Below, one piece after another: positions 39,770 through 49,729 of a stretch of DNA of 64,000 bases (position 1 is the stretch's first letter; every line of letters begins with the position of its first letter). Source of the stretch: an uncultured Lewinella sp. GTDB lineage: Bacteria > Bacteroidota > Bacteroidia > Chitinophagales > Saprospiraceae. Location: NCBI GenBank assembly GCA_913057725.1, contig CAJXOS010000003.1, forward strand, positions 1-64,000, in the 5' to 3' direction. Under the pieces are notes generated by a model. That model did not search any database, was not told where the DNA came from, and was given only the letters and a program-made list of their open reading frames with translations. The translations under genes were made by a program, and so were the position numbers.

Positions 39770-40065
39770 CCTGCCTTTGCCTATTTCTTCTATAGGCTAA
39801 TACTTTATTTCACTTGCCCCAAGTTCCTCTAACCATATCCCGCCTACGCCAAGCTTAGGCGGATAAAAAGGAATATTTACAGATAAGATGGGCAGCCTCC
39901 CTTACTCCACTATCTTCCACCTAACCACCTCGCTCCAAAGCGTCCACCGACGCGATGGCACCACCAAACCAATCCCCCCATAACGTTAAAATTCTCCTAA
40001 ATCTCGAGCTTCCAATAAACGCAGGCTTAATCTTCTCGTCCAAAAGAAAAAACGCAGCGAATACT

Positions 40066-41427
40066 ATGCTGATAAAGATTAAGCACCTGTACCAACGTGC
40101 TGGCTTCGGAGCTACACCTGCCCAGTGGCGCCAAATGAAAGGCCAAGGTTTTGATAGTGCGTTGGAGCAACTATTTGTGGAAGCTAAACAAGCTCCCCCA
40201 CTCACCGTAATTTCCTTTGAAGAAACTGTTGAAGCTACGATGGCTGATCGGCGTAAAGCCGGACGATTACTTACGCAGCAATATGTGTTGGAGTGGTTGG
40301 ATCGTATGGCTGATCCGACGGAGAGTGCCCTGCTGGAGCGATTGACCTTATTCTGGCACGATCATTTCGCCTGTCGTTCGCTTTTTGGTCACCTGGCTAT
40401 CCAGCAGCTGAATACTTTACGAGAACATGCTTTAGGGTCTTTTCGAGACCTCTGTCTGGCAGTAGCTAAGGATCCGTCAATGATCCGCTACTTGAATAAT
40501 CAGCAGAACAAAAAGAATAGTCCAAACGAAAACTTTGCACGAGAGCTACTAGAACTCTTTACCATTGGTAGAGGGCATTATACCGAGCAGGATATTAAAG
40601 AAGCTGCTCGGGCATTTACGGGCTGGGGTAGTACCTACAAAGGCAAATATCGATTCCGTGCCCGCGAGCATGACTACGGACAGAAGACGTTCTTGGGACA
40701 GAGTGGTCGGTTCAATGGAGAAGATATAATCCGCATCATCTTAGACAAAAGAGAATCGGCTGAGTTTCTCGTTCGGAAATTTTGGAATTACTACGTGAGT
40801 GCTCCGGAAAATGAGGCTATTATTCAAGACCTCACTACCGTCTATTTCGAAAGTGATTATAACACAGAAGTCTTACTGCGCACCATGTTTGGTGCTGATT
40901 GGTTTTATGAGGAACGTTTCCGCGGCGGGCAAATTAAGTCACCTGTAGTACTGGTAGCTGGGCTTCGTCGTAGTCTTGGAATCACTTTTGGTCAGCCTCA
41001 AGCTCAGTTACGTTTGTTAAGGGCCTTGGGGCAGGTTTTATTTGATCCTCCTAATGTGGCCGGTTGGCCTGGAGGGCGCCACTGGATAGATAATGCTACG
41101 CTAATGCTTCGATTGAATATCGGTGCTGGCTTGCTCAGTAAACGAGAGATTGATTTACGCTTTCGAGATATGCCAGAGCTTGAAATTGTCTCTGATCCCA
41201 AGACTAGAAGGCTAGAGGCCACCTTGGATCTTGCTCCGATACAGGAGATGACTACCGGTACTGACTTGGCGGCGGATTGGGAAAACTTGGCAGAATATCT
41301 ATTGCCAGGTTCAAGTCGCCTAGAGTTGGATCGTCTCTCTGCACTCGTAGATGACACTACCGGTGATGAGCGTCTCCGGCGATTATTGCTGGTGCTGTTC
41401 TCAATGCCTGAATTTCAAACCTGTTAA
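40066..41427 (+). CDS. DUF1800 family protein
   Basis: HLYQRAGFGATPAQWRQ; LTLFWHDHFA; NQQNKKNSPNENFARELLELFTIGRGHYTEQDIKEAARAFTGW; FDPPNVAGWPGGRHWID. Start at 40066. Confidence 0.92.
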   Translation: MLIKIKHLYQRAGFGATPAQWRQMKGQGFDSALEQLFVEAKQAPPLTVISFEETVEATMADRRKAGRLLTQQYVLEWLDRMADPTESALLERLTLFWHDHFACRSLFGHLAIQQLNTLREHALGSFRDLCLAVAKDPSMIRYLNNQQNKKNSPNENFARELLELFTIGRGHYTEQDIKEAARAFTGWGSTYKGKYRFRAREHDYGQKTFLGQSGRFNGEDIIRIILDKRESAEFLVRKFWNYYVSAPENEAIIQDLTTVYFESDYNTEVLLRTMFGADWFYEERFRGGQIKSPVVLVAGLRRSLGITFGQPQAQLRLLRALGQVLFDPPNVAGWPGGRHWIDNATLMLRLNIGAGLLSKREIDLRFRDMPELEIVSDPKTRRLEATLDLAPIQEMTTGTDLAADWENLAEYLLPGSSRLELDRLSALVDDTTGDERLRRLLLVLFSMPEFQTC

Positions 41428-41450
41428 CTGATCAAAGAATTTCTAGCGTT

Positions 41451-42632
41451 ATGAAAAGGAGAACTTTTCTTAAAAATACAGGCCTTGCCTCGGCCGCAAT
41501 GTGGGCCCCTTCATTTTTGCAAAGCATCCCAAATCGTACCAATGGTAAGATCTTAATCGTCGTTCAGTTATCCGGTGGTAATGATGGGCTCAATACGATT
41601 GTACCCTACCGGAATGATAAGTACTATGAGTTGCGTCCGGACATTGCCATCAAGGAAAATGAGGTACTGCGCGTCTCGGACGAACTAGGATTTAATCCTG
41701 CCATGGGAGATGTACAAGCACTGTTTGACGAAGGTTATGTAAGCATCTTAAATAATGTTGGTTATCCCAACCCGAATCGATCGCACTTTCGAAGTATGGA
41801 TATCTGGCAAACTGCTTCCGATAGCAATGAGTACCTAACTACAGGTTGGCTTGGCCGATATCTCGATAGCCAGTGTGCTGGTTGCGATTCGCCTCATGCA
41901 GCTTTGGAATTTGGCCAAGGATTGAGTCTTGCCTTGAAGGGCCATGAGAAACAGGGTTTTGCCATCAATGATTTGCAACAAATGGAGCGGACCAGCAAGA
42001 ATCCCCTGCTGAGATACTTAGGGCAGCAAGATCAGCATAGCCATGAGCACGAGGAAGCTGCTTATCTGTATAAAACCTTGCTTGAAACGCAGGAGTCCAC
42101 AAATTACCTGTTGGAGCAATCCAGTGGCCGACGCACAAGGGCGAATTTTCCAGCCACACGCTTTGGTAAGGATCTCCGTCAGGTCGTTGAGTTGATTTTA
42201 GCAGGCAATAACAGTAAGATCTACTATGTGTCGCTAGGGGGCTTCGATACCCATGCGAACCAAAATGGGCCTCAAGGGCGTCTCCTTTCGATTTATGCCG
42301 AAGGAATGAAGGCACTGGCTGATGAACTCAGTAAGCATGGACTTTGGCAAGACACCCTAGTCATGACTTTTTCTGAGTTTGGCCGACGAGTAGCTCAAAA
42401 TGGCTCACGCGGTACTGATCATGGAGCTGCTAGCAATCTGTACTTGATGGGGGGCAACCTGAAAAGGGCAGGCTTTTATAACAATGGTCCAAACCTCACA
42501 GACCTAGACAAGGGCGATTTGAAATACGAACTAGATTTCCGCCAGGTTTATGCCAATGTCTTGAATAACTGGCTTGATGCCGAACGGACAGATATTCTGG
42601 GAGGGCGCTTTGCTGACCTTGGTATTATCTAG
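41451..42632 (+). CDS. DUF1501 family protein (Tat-like signal)
   Basis: MKRRTFLKNTGLASAAMWAPS; VVQLSGGNDGLNTIVPY; FGRRVAQNGSRGTDHGAASNLYLMG. Confidence 0.93.
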   Translation: MKRRTFLKNTGLASAAMWAPSFLQSIPNRTNGKILIVVQLSGGNDGLNTIVPYRNDKYYELRPDIAIKENEVLRVSDELGFNPAMGDVQALFDEGYVSILNNVGYPNPNRSHFRSMDIWQTASDSNEYLTTGWLGRYLDSQCAGCDSPHAALEFGQGLSLALKGHEKQGFAINDLQQMERTSKNPLLRYLGQQDQHSHEHEEAAYLYKTLLETQESTNYLLEQSSGRRTRANFPATRFGKDLRQVVELILAGNNSKIYYVSLGGFDTHANQNGPQGRLLSIYAEGMKALADELSKHGLWQDTLVMTFSEFGRRVAQNGSRGTDHGAASNLYLMGGNLKRAGFYNNGPNLTDLDKGDLKYELDFRQVYANVLNNWLDAERTDILGGRFADLGII

Positions 42633-42738
42633 TCGAAGAAGTAGGCGTTCTCGCCGATAAAAAGTTTCGCTGTGCGCTTGAAATCCAGTACATTGGATAA
42701 GAACTCTATTAGGAGAGTTTTACAACCAAAATCCAGTA

Positions 42739-43545
42739 ATGAACGCACACGAGATCGATTATCGCATTTATGGCGAGGAAATGCAATTTGTTGAAGTTGA
42801 GCTAGACCCCTATGAAACAGTAGTGGCCGAAAGCGGAAGCTTTATGATGATGGACGACGACATTGAGTTGTCTACGCTATTCGGAGATGGGAGCCATCAG
42901 GAAGAAAACAAAGGTTTGTGGGGAAAGGTACTAAGTGCTGGAAAGCGAATTATTACCGGCGAAAGCCTGTTTATGACTGCTTTTACGCACCAAGGCATTG
43001 GTAAAAAAACGGTAAGCTTTGCTTCACCTTATCCCGGGAAGATTATTCCGATGGATTTAAGCGAATTAGAGGGTAAAGTTATCTGCCAAAAGGACGCATT
43101 TCTATGTGCTGCCAAGGGCGTGAGCATTGGCATCGAATTCAGTAAAAAACTTGGTCGAGGATTCTTCGGCGGAGAAGGCTTCATCATGCAGAAGCTAGAA
43201 GGCGACGGTATGGCCTTTGTACACGCTGGAGGTCATGTTGTAGAACGTCGACTGGAAGTAGGAGAATCGCTTCGTGTAGATACAGGATGTCTGGTTGCTT
43301 TCACCAAGGATGTACACTACGATATTGAAATGATCAAAGGAATTAAGAATATCCTATTCGCTGGCGAAGGATTATTCTATGCGCACCTTCAAGGTCCTGG
43401 AAGGGTTTGGGTGCAGACTTTGCCCTTTAGCCGTTTGAGTGACCGTATTATGGCTGCTTCACGTCGTTACGGTACCGGAGGAAGTAAGGGAGAAGGGAGT
43501 ATCCTCGGTACGCTGGGAGATATAGTTGATGGAGACGGTTGGTAG
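42739..43545 (+). CDS. AIM24/TIGR00266 family protein
   Basis: MQFVEVELDPYETVVAESGSFMMMDDDIELST; FASPYPGKIIPMDLSE; GEGFIMQKLEGDGMAFVHAGGHVVER. Confidence 0.88.
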   Translation: MNAHEIDYRIYGEEMQFVEVELDPYETVVAESGSFMMMDDDIELSTLFGDGSHQEENKGLWGKVLSAGKRIITGESLFMTAFTHQGIGKKTVSFASPYPGKIIPMDLSELEGKVICQKDAFLCAAKGVSIGIEFSKKLGRGFFGGEGFIMQKLEGDGMAFVHAGGHVVERRLEVGESLRVDTGCLVAFTKDVHYDIEMIKGIKNILFAGEGLFYAHLQGPGRVWVQTLPFSRLSDRIMAASRRYGTGGSKGEGSILGTLGDIVDGDGW

Positions 43546-43613
43546 TCTCCATCAACTAATAGCACTAGTACTTGGTACCAATTTTCTTAGGTGTTAAGTA
43601 CTGGTTGCTTTTA

Positions 43614-44267
43614 TTACATCGGCGTTGCCACAAGGCTAACCTGAAGACCAATCTCGTCTTGGATGGCCTTGTCTTTAAGGGCGCCAGCTGCTGTTGAGCC
43701 GTACATCACATTCCATTCTGTACGATCAATAACAAACTTTGTACTTAGTGATTTAACTACATCATCCCGAACTGAAAGTTTGGTAGGGATAGTAATGCTC
43801 TTGGTGATGTCCTTCATAGTGAAGTTACCAGTAACATTATGAGAGTAATTAGGGTCGCCTGAAACAGCAGATACCTCTACGATCTCAAATGTTGCAGTAG
43901 GGAATTTTTCTACCTCAAAGAAATCACCACTGGTGAGGTGTCCTACCAGGTCACCTTGCTTATCTTCTGGAAGATCAGTGTTCTTGATGGAGTTCATGTC
44001 AATTACAAAAGAACCGCCAACTAGCTCGCTGCCTTCAGCCATTAGTTTACCTTCTGTGATGTTGATAGTACCAGTATGCTGATCGCCGGTGAATTTCGCA
44101 CCAGTCCAGTTGATGATGCTATTGCCAGTATCGACAGCATATGTTGCGGAAGCAGCTACTGTTTCAGTAGTTTCAACTGCCTCTTGTGCTTCTACTTTTT
44201 CTCCTTCTGGAGCACCGCCACAGGCAACAAGGAATAGTGCGAGGGCCAAGAACAAAACATTTTTCAT
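43614..44267 (-). CDS. YceI family lipoprotein
   Basis: YAVDTGNSIINWTGAKFTGDQHTGTINITEGKL; NVTGNFTMKDITKSITIPTKLSV; DRTEWNVMYGS. Confidence 0.92.
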   Translation of the reverse strand: MKNVLFLALALFLVACGGAPEGEKVEAQEAVETTETVAASATYAVDTGNSIINWTGAKFTGDQHTGTINITEGKLMAEGSELVGGSFVIDMNSIKNTDLPEDKQGDLVGHLTSGDFFEVEKFPTATFEIVEVSAVSGDPNYSHNVTGNFTMKDITKSITIPTKLSVRDDVVKSLSTKFVIDRTEWNVMYGSTAAGALKDKAIQDEIGLQVSLVATPM

Positions 44268-44404
44268 AGTTGTAGTTGAAGTTTTTTAGTCAAAGAACAA
44301 GCTGTTAACAACAGCGATTCTCCTATTGTTGTAGCAACAATAAAAATTAAGAAACGGCTAATACGTGCGTAAATTGTTAGACTGCCTGAAAAATAAAAGC
44401 GTTC

Positions 44405-45289
44405 CTAACGCTTAATGAAGTTCAGCATTTGTTCGAGGCTGCGGAGAATGGTAATGTGAGATGGGGTCTCCACTTCTTGTGCGACTACCTGATAACCAGA
44501 CAAGAGAATTTGTGTATCAGGGAAAGCATCTGCTAGACGATCTACATAGTCTTGAACAGGTTCCTGAGCAAAAGTCTCCGTAATCATTGTGAAGATATAG
44601 TCCGCATTGTGGATACGGTTGGCATCTAATAAATCAGTAAGACTGATATCCTGCCCTAAATAGATGACATACTTCTTTCGCGACTTGAGCAAGTAGTGCA
44701 TGAACAGCAGTGATAATTCTTGCCGTTCGCCCTCTGGGAGGTAAAGAATGATTTTAAAATCGTCGCGCTCTCCAGTAAGTGGTGTGCTATTGATCGCGCT
44801 AATAATCTTCTGACGAATCAGATAACTGATGAAGTTCTCCTGTACCGGATTAATCGAGCCCGTAAGCCACAAAAGGCTTAGTTTATCTAGGAAAGGATAG
44901 ATAACCTCCATCATTGTCCGCTCGAAACCTATCTGCTCAATATTGGTATTAACGATACGGTCAAACTTACCTTCATCCATTTCAATCATTGAAATGGTTA
45001 GCGCATCTAGTTGAGTACCGTCTTCAAAATTGATCTCAGAGATAGCGGCAACTTTCTCGGCTAATTCCTGATTGCCCATTTTGGCAATCTTCGAAATCTT
45101 GATACCATTCTTGTTCAGCAGTGCAACATTGAGAAGCAGCTTCAGATCTTCATCTTGGTAATAGCGGATATTAGTCTTGGTCCGCTGGGGTTCCAAGATC
45201 CCGTATCGCTGTTCCCAGATACGAATGGTGTGGGCCTTTATGCCCGACAGTTTTTCCAGATCCTTGATGGAGTATACTGCCACCGCCAA
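44405..45289 (-). CDS. MerR family regulator with CarH/LitR-like C-terminal region
   Basis: YSIKDLEKLSGIKAHTIRIWEQRYGILEPQRTKTNIRYY; C-terminal B12-binding-like fold with degenerate ligands. Confidence 0.88.
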   Translation of the reverse strand: MAVAVYSIKDLEKLSGIKAHTIRIWEQRYGILEPQRTKTNIRYYQDEDLKLLLNVALLNKNGIKISKIAKMGNQELAEKVAAISEINFEDGTQLDALTISMIEMDEGKFDRIVNTNIEQIGFERTMMEVIYPFLDKLSLLWLTGSINPVQENFISYLIRQKIISAINSTPLTGERDDFKIILYLPEGERQELSLLFMHYLLKSRKKYVIYLGQDISLTDLLDANRIHNADYIFTMITETFAQEPVQDYVDRLADAFPDTQILLSGYQVVAQEVETPSHITILRSLEQMLNFIKR

Positions 45290-45746
45290 TAAGATTTTAC
45301 TTTCTTATTATTCCAACACTCGAATATCTCCTAAAGCACTTAGTCTTAAGCGGATAACGGTGCATTTGGGACTTAACAGGCGTAAGTCCGAAATGTTTAT
45401 AGGAATTGCAGAATGATGTTATACTAAGCCTTGAATTTAGAGGATTTCCGCAAAACAGCCAAAAAAGCTGTCCCAAATAGGTTTCTTGTCTTTGTCAGCG
45501 ATTGGCTACACTATGACTTTAAAATGAGGTTTTCTGTATTTTTGGCTAATTTTAGCACGCTTTAGCAGCGGTGAAAAAATAGACTTTCATTTTCCGATTA
45601 GTCTGCCAAAATCAGCAGATCATTTTGATTGCTTTCAGCATCTTCATCGGAACCATTATCGGACGTTTATTTTGACCCTGTAGTTAACAACATGAATAAG
45701 GCAAGCAAAATTCATTAGCAACCTTCTGCCAAAAAAGAATAGCTTC

Positions 45747-48700
45747 ATGAGCTGGAAATCTACCCTTTCTTTATTTGCCACCGTCATCCTTAGTGTTTTC
45801 CAATTAAATAGCCAGACTTGTGGAGACACCTTTTTTGATTCTGGAGGACCCAATGGTAATTACAGTAACGATGAAACCCAAGAGTGGACCATCTGTCCAG
45901 ATAACCCAGGTGACCTGGTTACCCTAAACTTCGTCTTTGTGGATGTTGAGGGTTGTTGTGATGACTTGGGCGTGTATAATGGTTCAGGATTTGGTGATCC
46001 GATCAACCTTGATGTTGAAAACCCAGAAATCTTTACCTCTTCGGCGGCTGATGGTTGCCTTACCGTTACCTGGGATTCAGATTTCTCGGTTACTAATGGC
46101 GGTTGGGAGGCTATTATCAGTTGTGACCCACCACCACCATGCCCTAACCCGACAGTTCCAGCGGTAAGTGATGTAACTTCTTCGGGAGCTACTTTTTCTT
46201 GGAATCAAGTAGGTGATGTAACAGCCTGGGATGTAGAAATCGTGGTTGCTGGCACACCAGCTACAGGTTCTCCTACGATCAGTGACCTTAGCGAGACTAC
46301 CTTCACCTGGAATGAGGGCGAAAGTGGTACTGCATATGAACTATACGTCCGTGGCCAGTGTGCTGAGGATGGTTTGTTCACCAACTGGATAGGACCAGTT
46401 CAGTTTACTACTGTTCCCGGTTGTGGCGACACATTCTACGATAGTGGTGGCCCTAATGGTCAATACCAAAACGTTGAATTTCAAGTCTGGACTTTCTGTC
46501 CGGATACCCCAGGAGACCTGGTGGTACTGGATTTCACTTTTGTGGATGTGGAAGGTTGTTGTGATGATTTGATGATCTATGCAGGTACAGGGACCGATGT
46601 ACTTCTAGAAGGCGATCTTGAAGGGCCAGGTACCTTTACCTCTACGGCAGCTGATGGTTGCTTAACCGTACTTTTTGATTCAGATTTCTCAGTAACCAAT
46701 GAAGGATGGGAAGCAACGATCGACTGTATCGCTCCTCCTCCTTGTGCAGATCCGATCAACTTGGCGATCACTGAAGTGACGTCTATTTCTGCAGTTTTGA
46801 GCTGGGGACAAATCGGATTGGTTAATACTTGGGATATCGAAATCGTACCAGCCGGCACACCTCCTACTGGTACGCCTACTATAGCTGGTGTTACAGAAAA
46901 CCCATACACTTTCACCAACCTAGATAGTGGAACGGAGTACGATGTGTATCTACGCGGCCAGTGTGAGGGTGATGAGCCTTTTACTGCTTGGGTAGGTCCA
47001 GTAAACTTCACTACAGTACCAGGATGTGGCGACTCTTTCTTTGATAGTGGTGGCCCAGATGCTGGATATGATGTCAACGAATTTGAAATCTGGACCTTCT
47101 GCCCGGATAACCCAGGTGATCTGGTGAGTATAGATTTCACATTTGTTAGTGTGGATAATGATTTCTTGCAGGTTTCTAGTGGAGCGGATGGTAGCGTGTT
47201 ACTTGGTCAAGTACAAGAGCCAGTTTCCTTTACCTCTGTTTCTGAGGATGGCTGTATTTCCGTTCTTTTCGATTCTGATTTCTTCGGAAACGGTGAAGGT
47301 TGGGCTGCTGATATTACTTGTGCAGAGCCACCTGAGTGTGGTGAGCCACTTCTAGTGGACGTGTCAACTATTACTTCTTCTTCTGCGATTCTAAGTTGGA
47401 CCCAGTTAGGGCCAGTAATGGAATGGGAAATTGAAGTGGTACCAGCAGGCACTATGCCAACTGGCGTACCAACTACTACCGGAATAACAGAAAATCCATA
47501 CACCCTCACTGGACTAGAGAGTGGAACAGATTACGAATATTATGTTCGTGGCGTATGTGCAGGTGATGATGAGTTCACACCTTGGGCTGGTCCGGTCTTC
47601 TTCCGTACAGTGCCAGGATGTGGAGATTCTTTCTTCGATCCAGGTGGGCCAGATGGTGATTATGAAAACAACATCTTTGAAAGCTATACTTTCTGTCCGG
47701 ATAACCTCGGAGATGTAGTAATCATTGAGTTCAGTTTTGTAGATCTAGAACTCTGCTGTGACGTTCTGCAGGTCTTCAACGGCATTGGTACTGACGATCC
47801 GATCAATCTGGATGTAGAGGAGCCAGGTTTGTTCTTCTCTACGACTGATGACGGCTGTCTAACGGTGACCTTTGATTCTGACTTCTCCGTTACGGATCCA
47901 GGTTGGGAAGCATCTGTTTCTTGTGCCTCTTGTATTCCTGACGACGTGATCTTGTCTGAAGCAGTGAACGTAGACTTCTTCGGTGCAAGTACTGCGGAAA
48001 TTTCAGTAGATCTAGGTACTGCTACGCAATACCTTATCGAATATGATACACTTGGCTTTACGCCAGGAATGGGTACCATCATCATGGGTACGGAAGAGTT
48101 GATTACTATTGAAGGATTGGAGGAGAACACTGATTATGAGTTCTACCTCATCAATCAGTGTGATGATGGGACAGAAAGTATCCGAATTGGACCATTCACC
48201 TTCTCTACCATCTTCAGTAATGATATTGGTATCACTGGCCTGCTGGAGCCGATTGAAGATTGTGGTCTTGGCCAAGGTGAGCCGATCCGCGTGGAGATCA
48301 CCAACTTTGGTGCTAATCCACAAACGCTCTTCCCGCTTAACTTTAGCGTGAACGGAATACCCTCAGGGGTAAATCAGCCGGTTGATGGATTCTTTACCGG
48401 AATTATTAGCCGCGATAGTACAGAGGAGTTCTTATTCGACCTCAACTACGACTTTAACGAGCCTGGTGAATACGTTATTCAGCTGTGGACAGAAATGCAG
48501 AATGACAGCGACTTAAGTAATGATACCATTACGGTAGTCCTCAATCGTTTTGCGCCACCATTGTATGAGGACTTCGAAAACGGCTTGCCTGATTACTTCT
48601 CAATTGCTGGTAGTACCTTCTTTGCTCCGGCATTTGACCACGGTAATGAGACGAACGTTATGACGGCGAATCTCTTCAATGATTTCAATGAATTTATTCT

Positions 48701-49541
48701 TGATCTACCAGTCCTTGGGCCGATTGAGGAAACCGATACACTTTTCTTCGATTACCGCTATGTAGATTGGCCTGGTGGTACAGTGGCTACCACGAACCTC
48801 ACGGCTACGGATATACTTTCTGTATTGGTGTCGGTTGATTGTGGTGAGACCTTTGGAATTGCTTTCATACAGCCAGGCACGAGTCACGAGCCAAGTTCGG
48901 ATTTCCGAACGGTTGCGGTGCCGCTAGAAGATCTTGCTGGCGAAAATGTGCTCATTCGCATTTCTGGAACCTATGGTCCTTCCACTTCATTTGCTGATTA
49001 TTGGCTCGATGTGGACAACATTAATCTACCTCGCTGTAGTGAGTTTGGCGCGAATGCAGAAGTACAGGATGCGAATCCTGGAATGGATGATGGCCAAATC
49101 GTTGTAGTTCCTGAAGGTGGAGTTGGACCGTTTGAGTTCATGTGGGATACTGGAGACATGACCGATACGCTAACAAATCTAGCACCAGGTACCTATAACG
49201 TTACTGTAACCGACCGCGGAGGTTGCTCATTTGAAGGATCATATACGGTACAGGTTGTCGTTAGTACGGATGACCTAAGCGCAGTAATCGGAGATATGCA
49301 GCTCAGCCCTAACCCAACACCAAATCAAGCTATGCTTCGTGCCAACTTTGCTCAAGCAGTAGATGCACAGTTAGATGTTGTGAATGCACTTGGACAGAGC
49401 ATGTGGCGAAGCCCAGTTTATCGAAATGTGAATAGCTTGAATGAACAGATTGACTTGACCGGCGTGCCGGCCGGTATTTACTTTGTTCGAGTTCAAGCTG
49501 CTGGGCAGACTAAGACAATTCGACTGGTTAAGACTCAATAA
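45747..49541 (+). CDS. Large secreted adhesin-like protein: four CUB-FN3 repeats, CARDB/MAM-like region, SprB repeat, T9SS type A sorting domain
   Basis: Four repeats starting CGD(T/S)FFDSGGPxGxY...FCPDNPGDLV...DGCLTVxFDSDFSVT, each followed by an FN3-like segment; SprB-like NPGMDDGQIVVVPEGGVGPFEFMWDTG; C-terminal LSPNPTPNQAML...GIYFVRVQAAGQTKTIRLVKTQ. Confidence 0.88.
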   Translation: MSWKSTLSLFATVILSVFQLNSQTCGDTFFDSGGPNGNYSNDETQEWTICPDNPGDLVTLNFVFVDVEGCCDDLGVYNGSGFGDPINLDVENPEIFTSSAADGCLTVTWDSDFSVTNGGWEAIISCDPPPPCPNPTVPAVSDVTSSGATFSWNQVGDVTAWDVEIVVAGTPATGSPTISDLSETTFTWNEGESGTAYELYVRGQCAEDGLFTNWIGPVQFTTVPGCGDTFYDSGGPNGQYQNVEFQVWTFCPDTPGDLVVLDFTFVDVEGCCDDLMIYAGTGTDVLLEGDLEGPGTFTSTAADGCLTVLFDSDFSVTNEGWEATIDCIAPPPCADPINLAITEVTSISAVLSWGQIGLVNTWDIEIVPAGTPPTGTPTIAGVTENPYTFTNLDSGTEYDVYLRGQCEGDEPFTAWVGPVNFTTVPGCGDSFFDSGGPDAGYDVNEFEIWTFCPDNPGDLVSIDFTFVSVDNDFLQVSSGADGSVLLGQVQEPVSFTSVSEDGCISVLFDSDFFGNGEGWAADITCAEPPECGEPLLVDVSTITSSSAILSWTQLGPVMEWEIEVVPAGTMPTGVPTTTGITENPYTLTGLESGTDYEYYVRGVCAGDDEFTPWAGPVFFRTVPGCGDSFFDPGGPDGDYENNIFESYTFCPDNLGDVVIIEFSFVDLELCCDVLQVFNGIGTDDPINLDVEEPGLFFSTTDDGCLTVTFDSDFSVTDPGWEASVSCASCIPDDVILSEAVNVDFFGASTAEISVDLGTATQYLIEYDTLGFTPGMGTIIMGTEELITIEGLEENTDYEFYLINQCDDGTESIRIGPFTFSTIFSNDIGITGLLEPIEDCGLGQGEPIRVEITNFGANPQTLFPLNFSVNGIPSGVNQPVDGFFTGIISRDSTEEFLFDLNYDFNEPGEYVIQLWTEMQNDSDLSNDTITVVLNRFAPPLYEDFENGLPDYFSIAGSTFFAPAFDHGNETNVMTANLFNDFNEFILDLPVLGPIEETDTLFFDYRYVDWPGGTVATTNLTATDILSVLVSVDCGETFGIAFIQPGTSHEPSSDFRTVAVPLEDLAGENVLIRISGTYGPSTSFADYWLDVDNINLPRCSEFGANAEVQDANPGMDDGQIVVVPEGGVGPFEFMWDTGDMTDTLTNLAPGTYNVTVTDRGGCSFEGSYTVQVVVSTDDLSAVIGDMQLSPNPTPNQAMLRANFAQAVDAQLDVVNALGQSMWRSPVYRNVNSLNEQIDLTGVPAGIYFVRVQAAGQTKTIRLVKTQ
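45819..48000 (+). repeat. Four tandem CUB-FN3 coding repeats, period ~600 nt
   Basis: Repeat starts (TGT of CGD) at 45819, 46422, 47025 and 47619: spacing 603, 603, 594 nt. The last unit lacks an obvious canonical FN3. Confidence 0.8.
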
Positions 49542-49729
49542 CGCTAGCCAGCCGGAAGATAAATAAGGGGAAATGTCGTCGTAGTTGGTGCTGCGACGGC
49601 ATTTTTCTTTTTGGTCTGGTTCTATGAATTTGACTGCGCAGAGACTACTGCTCGCATACTTAGACCATAGATCTGACAACTATTTTCGTATTGTTGCCAT
49701 TATAAGAGTTAAATCTATCCAATACTTGC

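Noticed and set aside
39840-39862. Inverted repeat CCGCCTA...TAGGCGG downstream of the epimerase
   Set aside because: Stem is plausible but no T-tract follows on either strand, so a terminator call is not supported.
46577-47140. 187-aa minus-strand ORF within the CUB-FN3 gene, and similar ones at 47207..47509 and 47684..48130
   Set aside because: Periodic antisense shadows of the coding repeats (SxSK/VxVP-rich), not independent genes.
45819-48000. Regularly spaced repeats considered as a CRISPR-like array
   Set aside because: The ~600-nt units are coding CUB-FN3 domains in one open frame; no short direct repeats with unique spacers and no cas genes.
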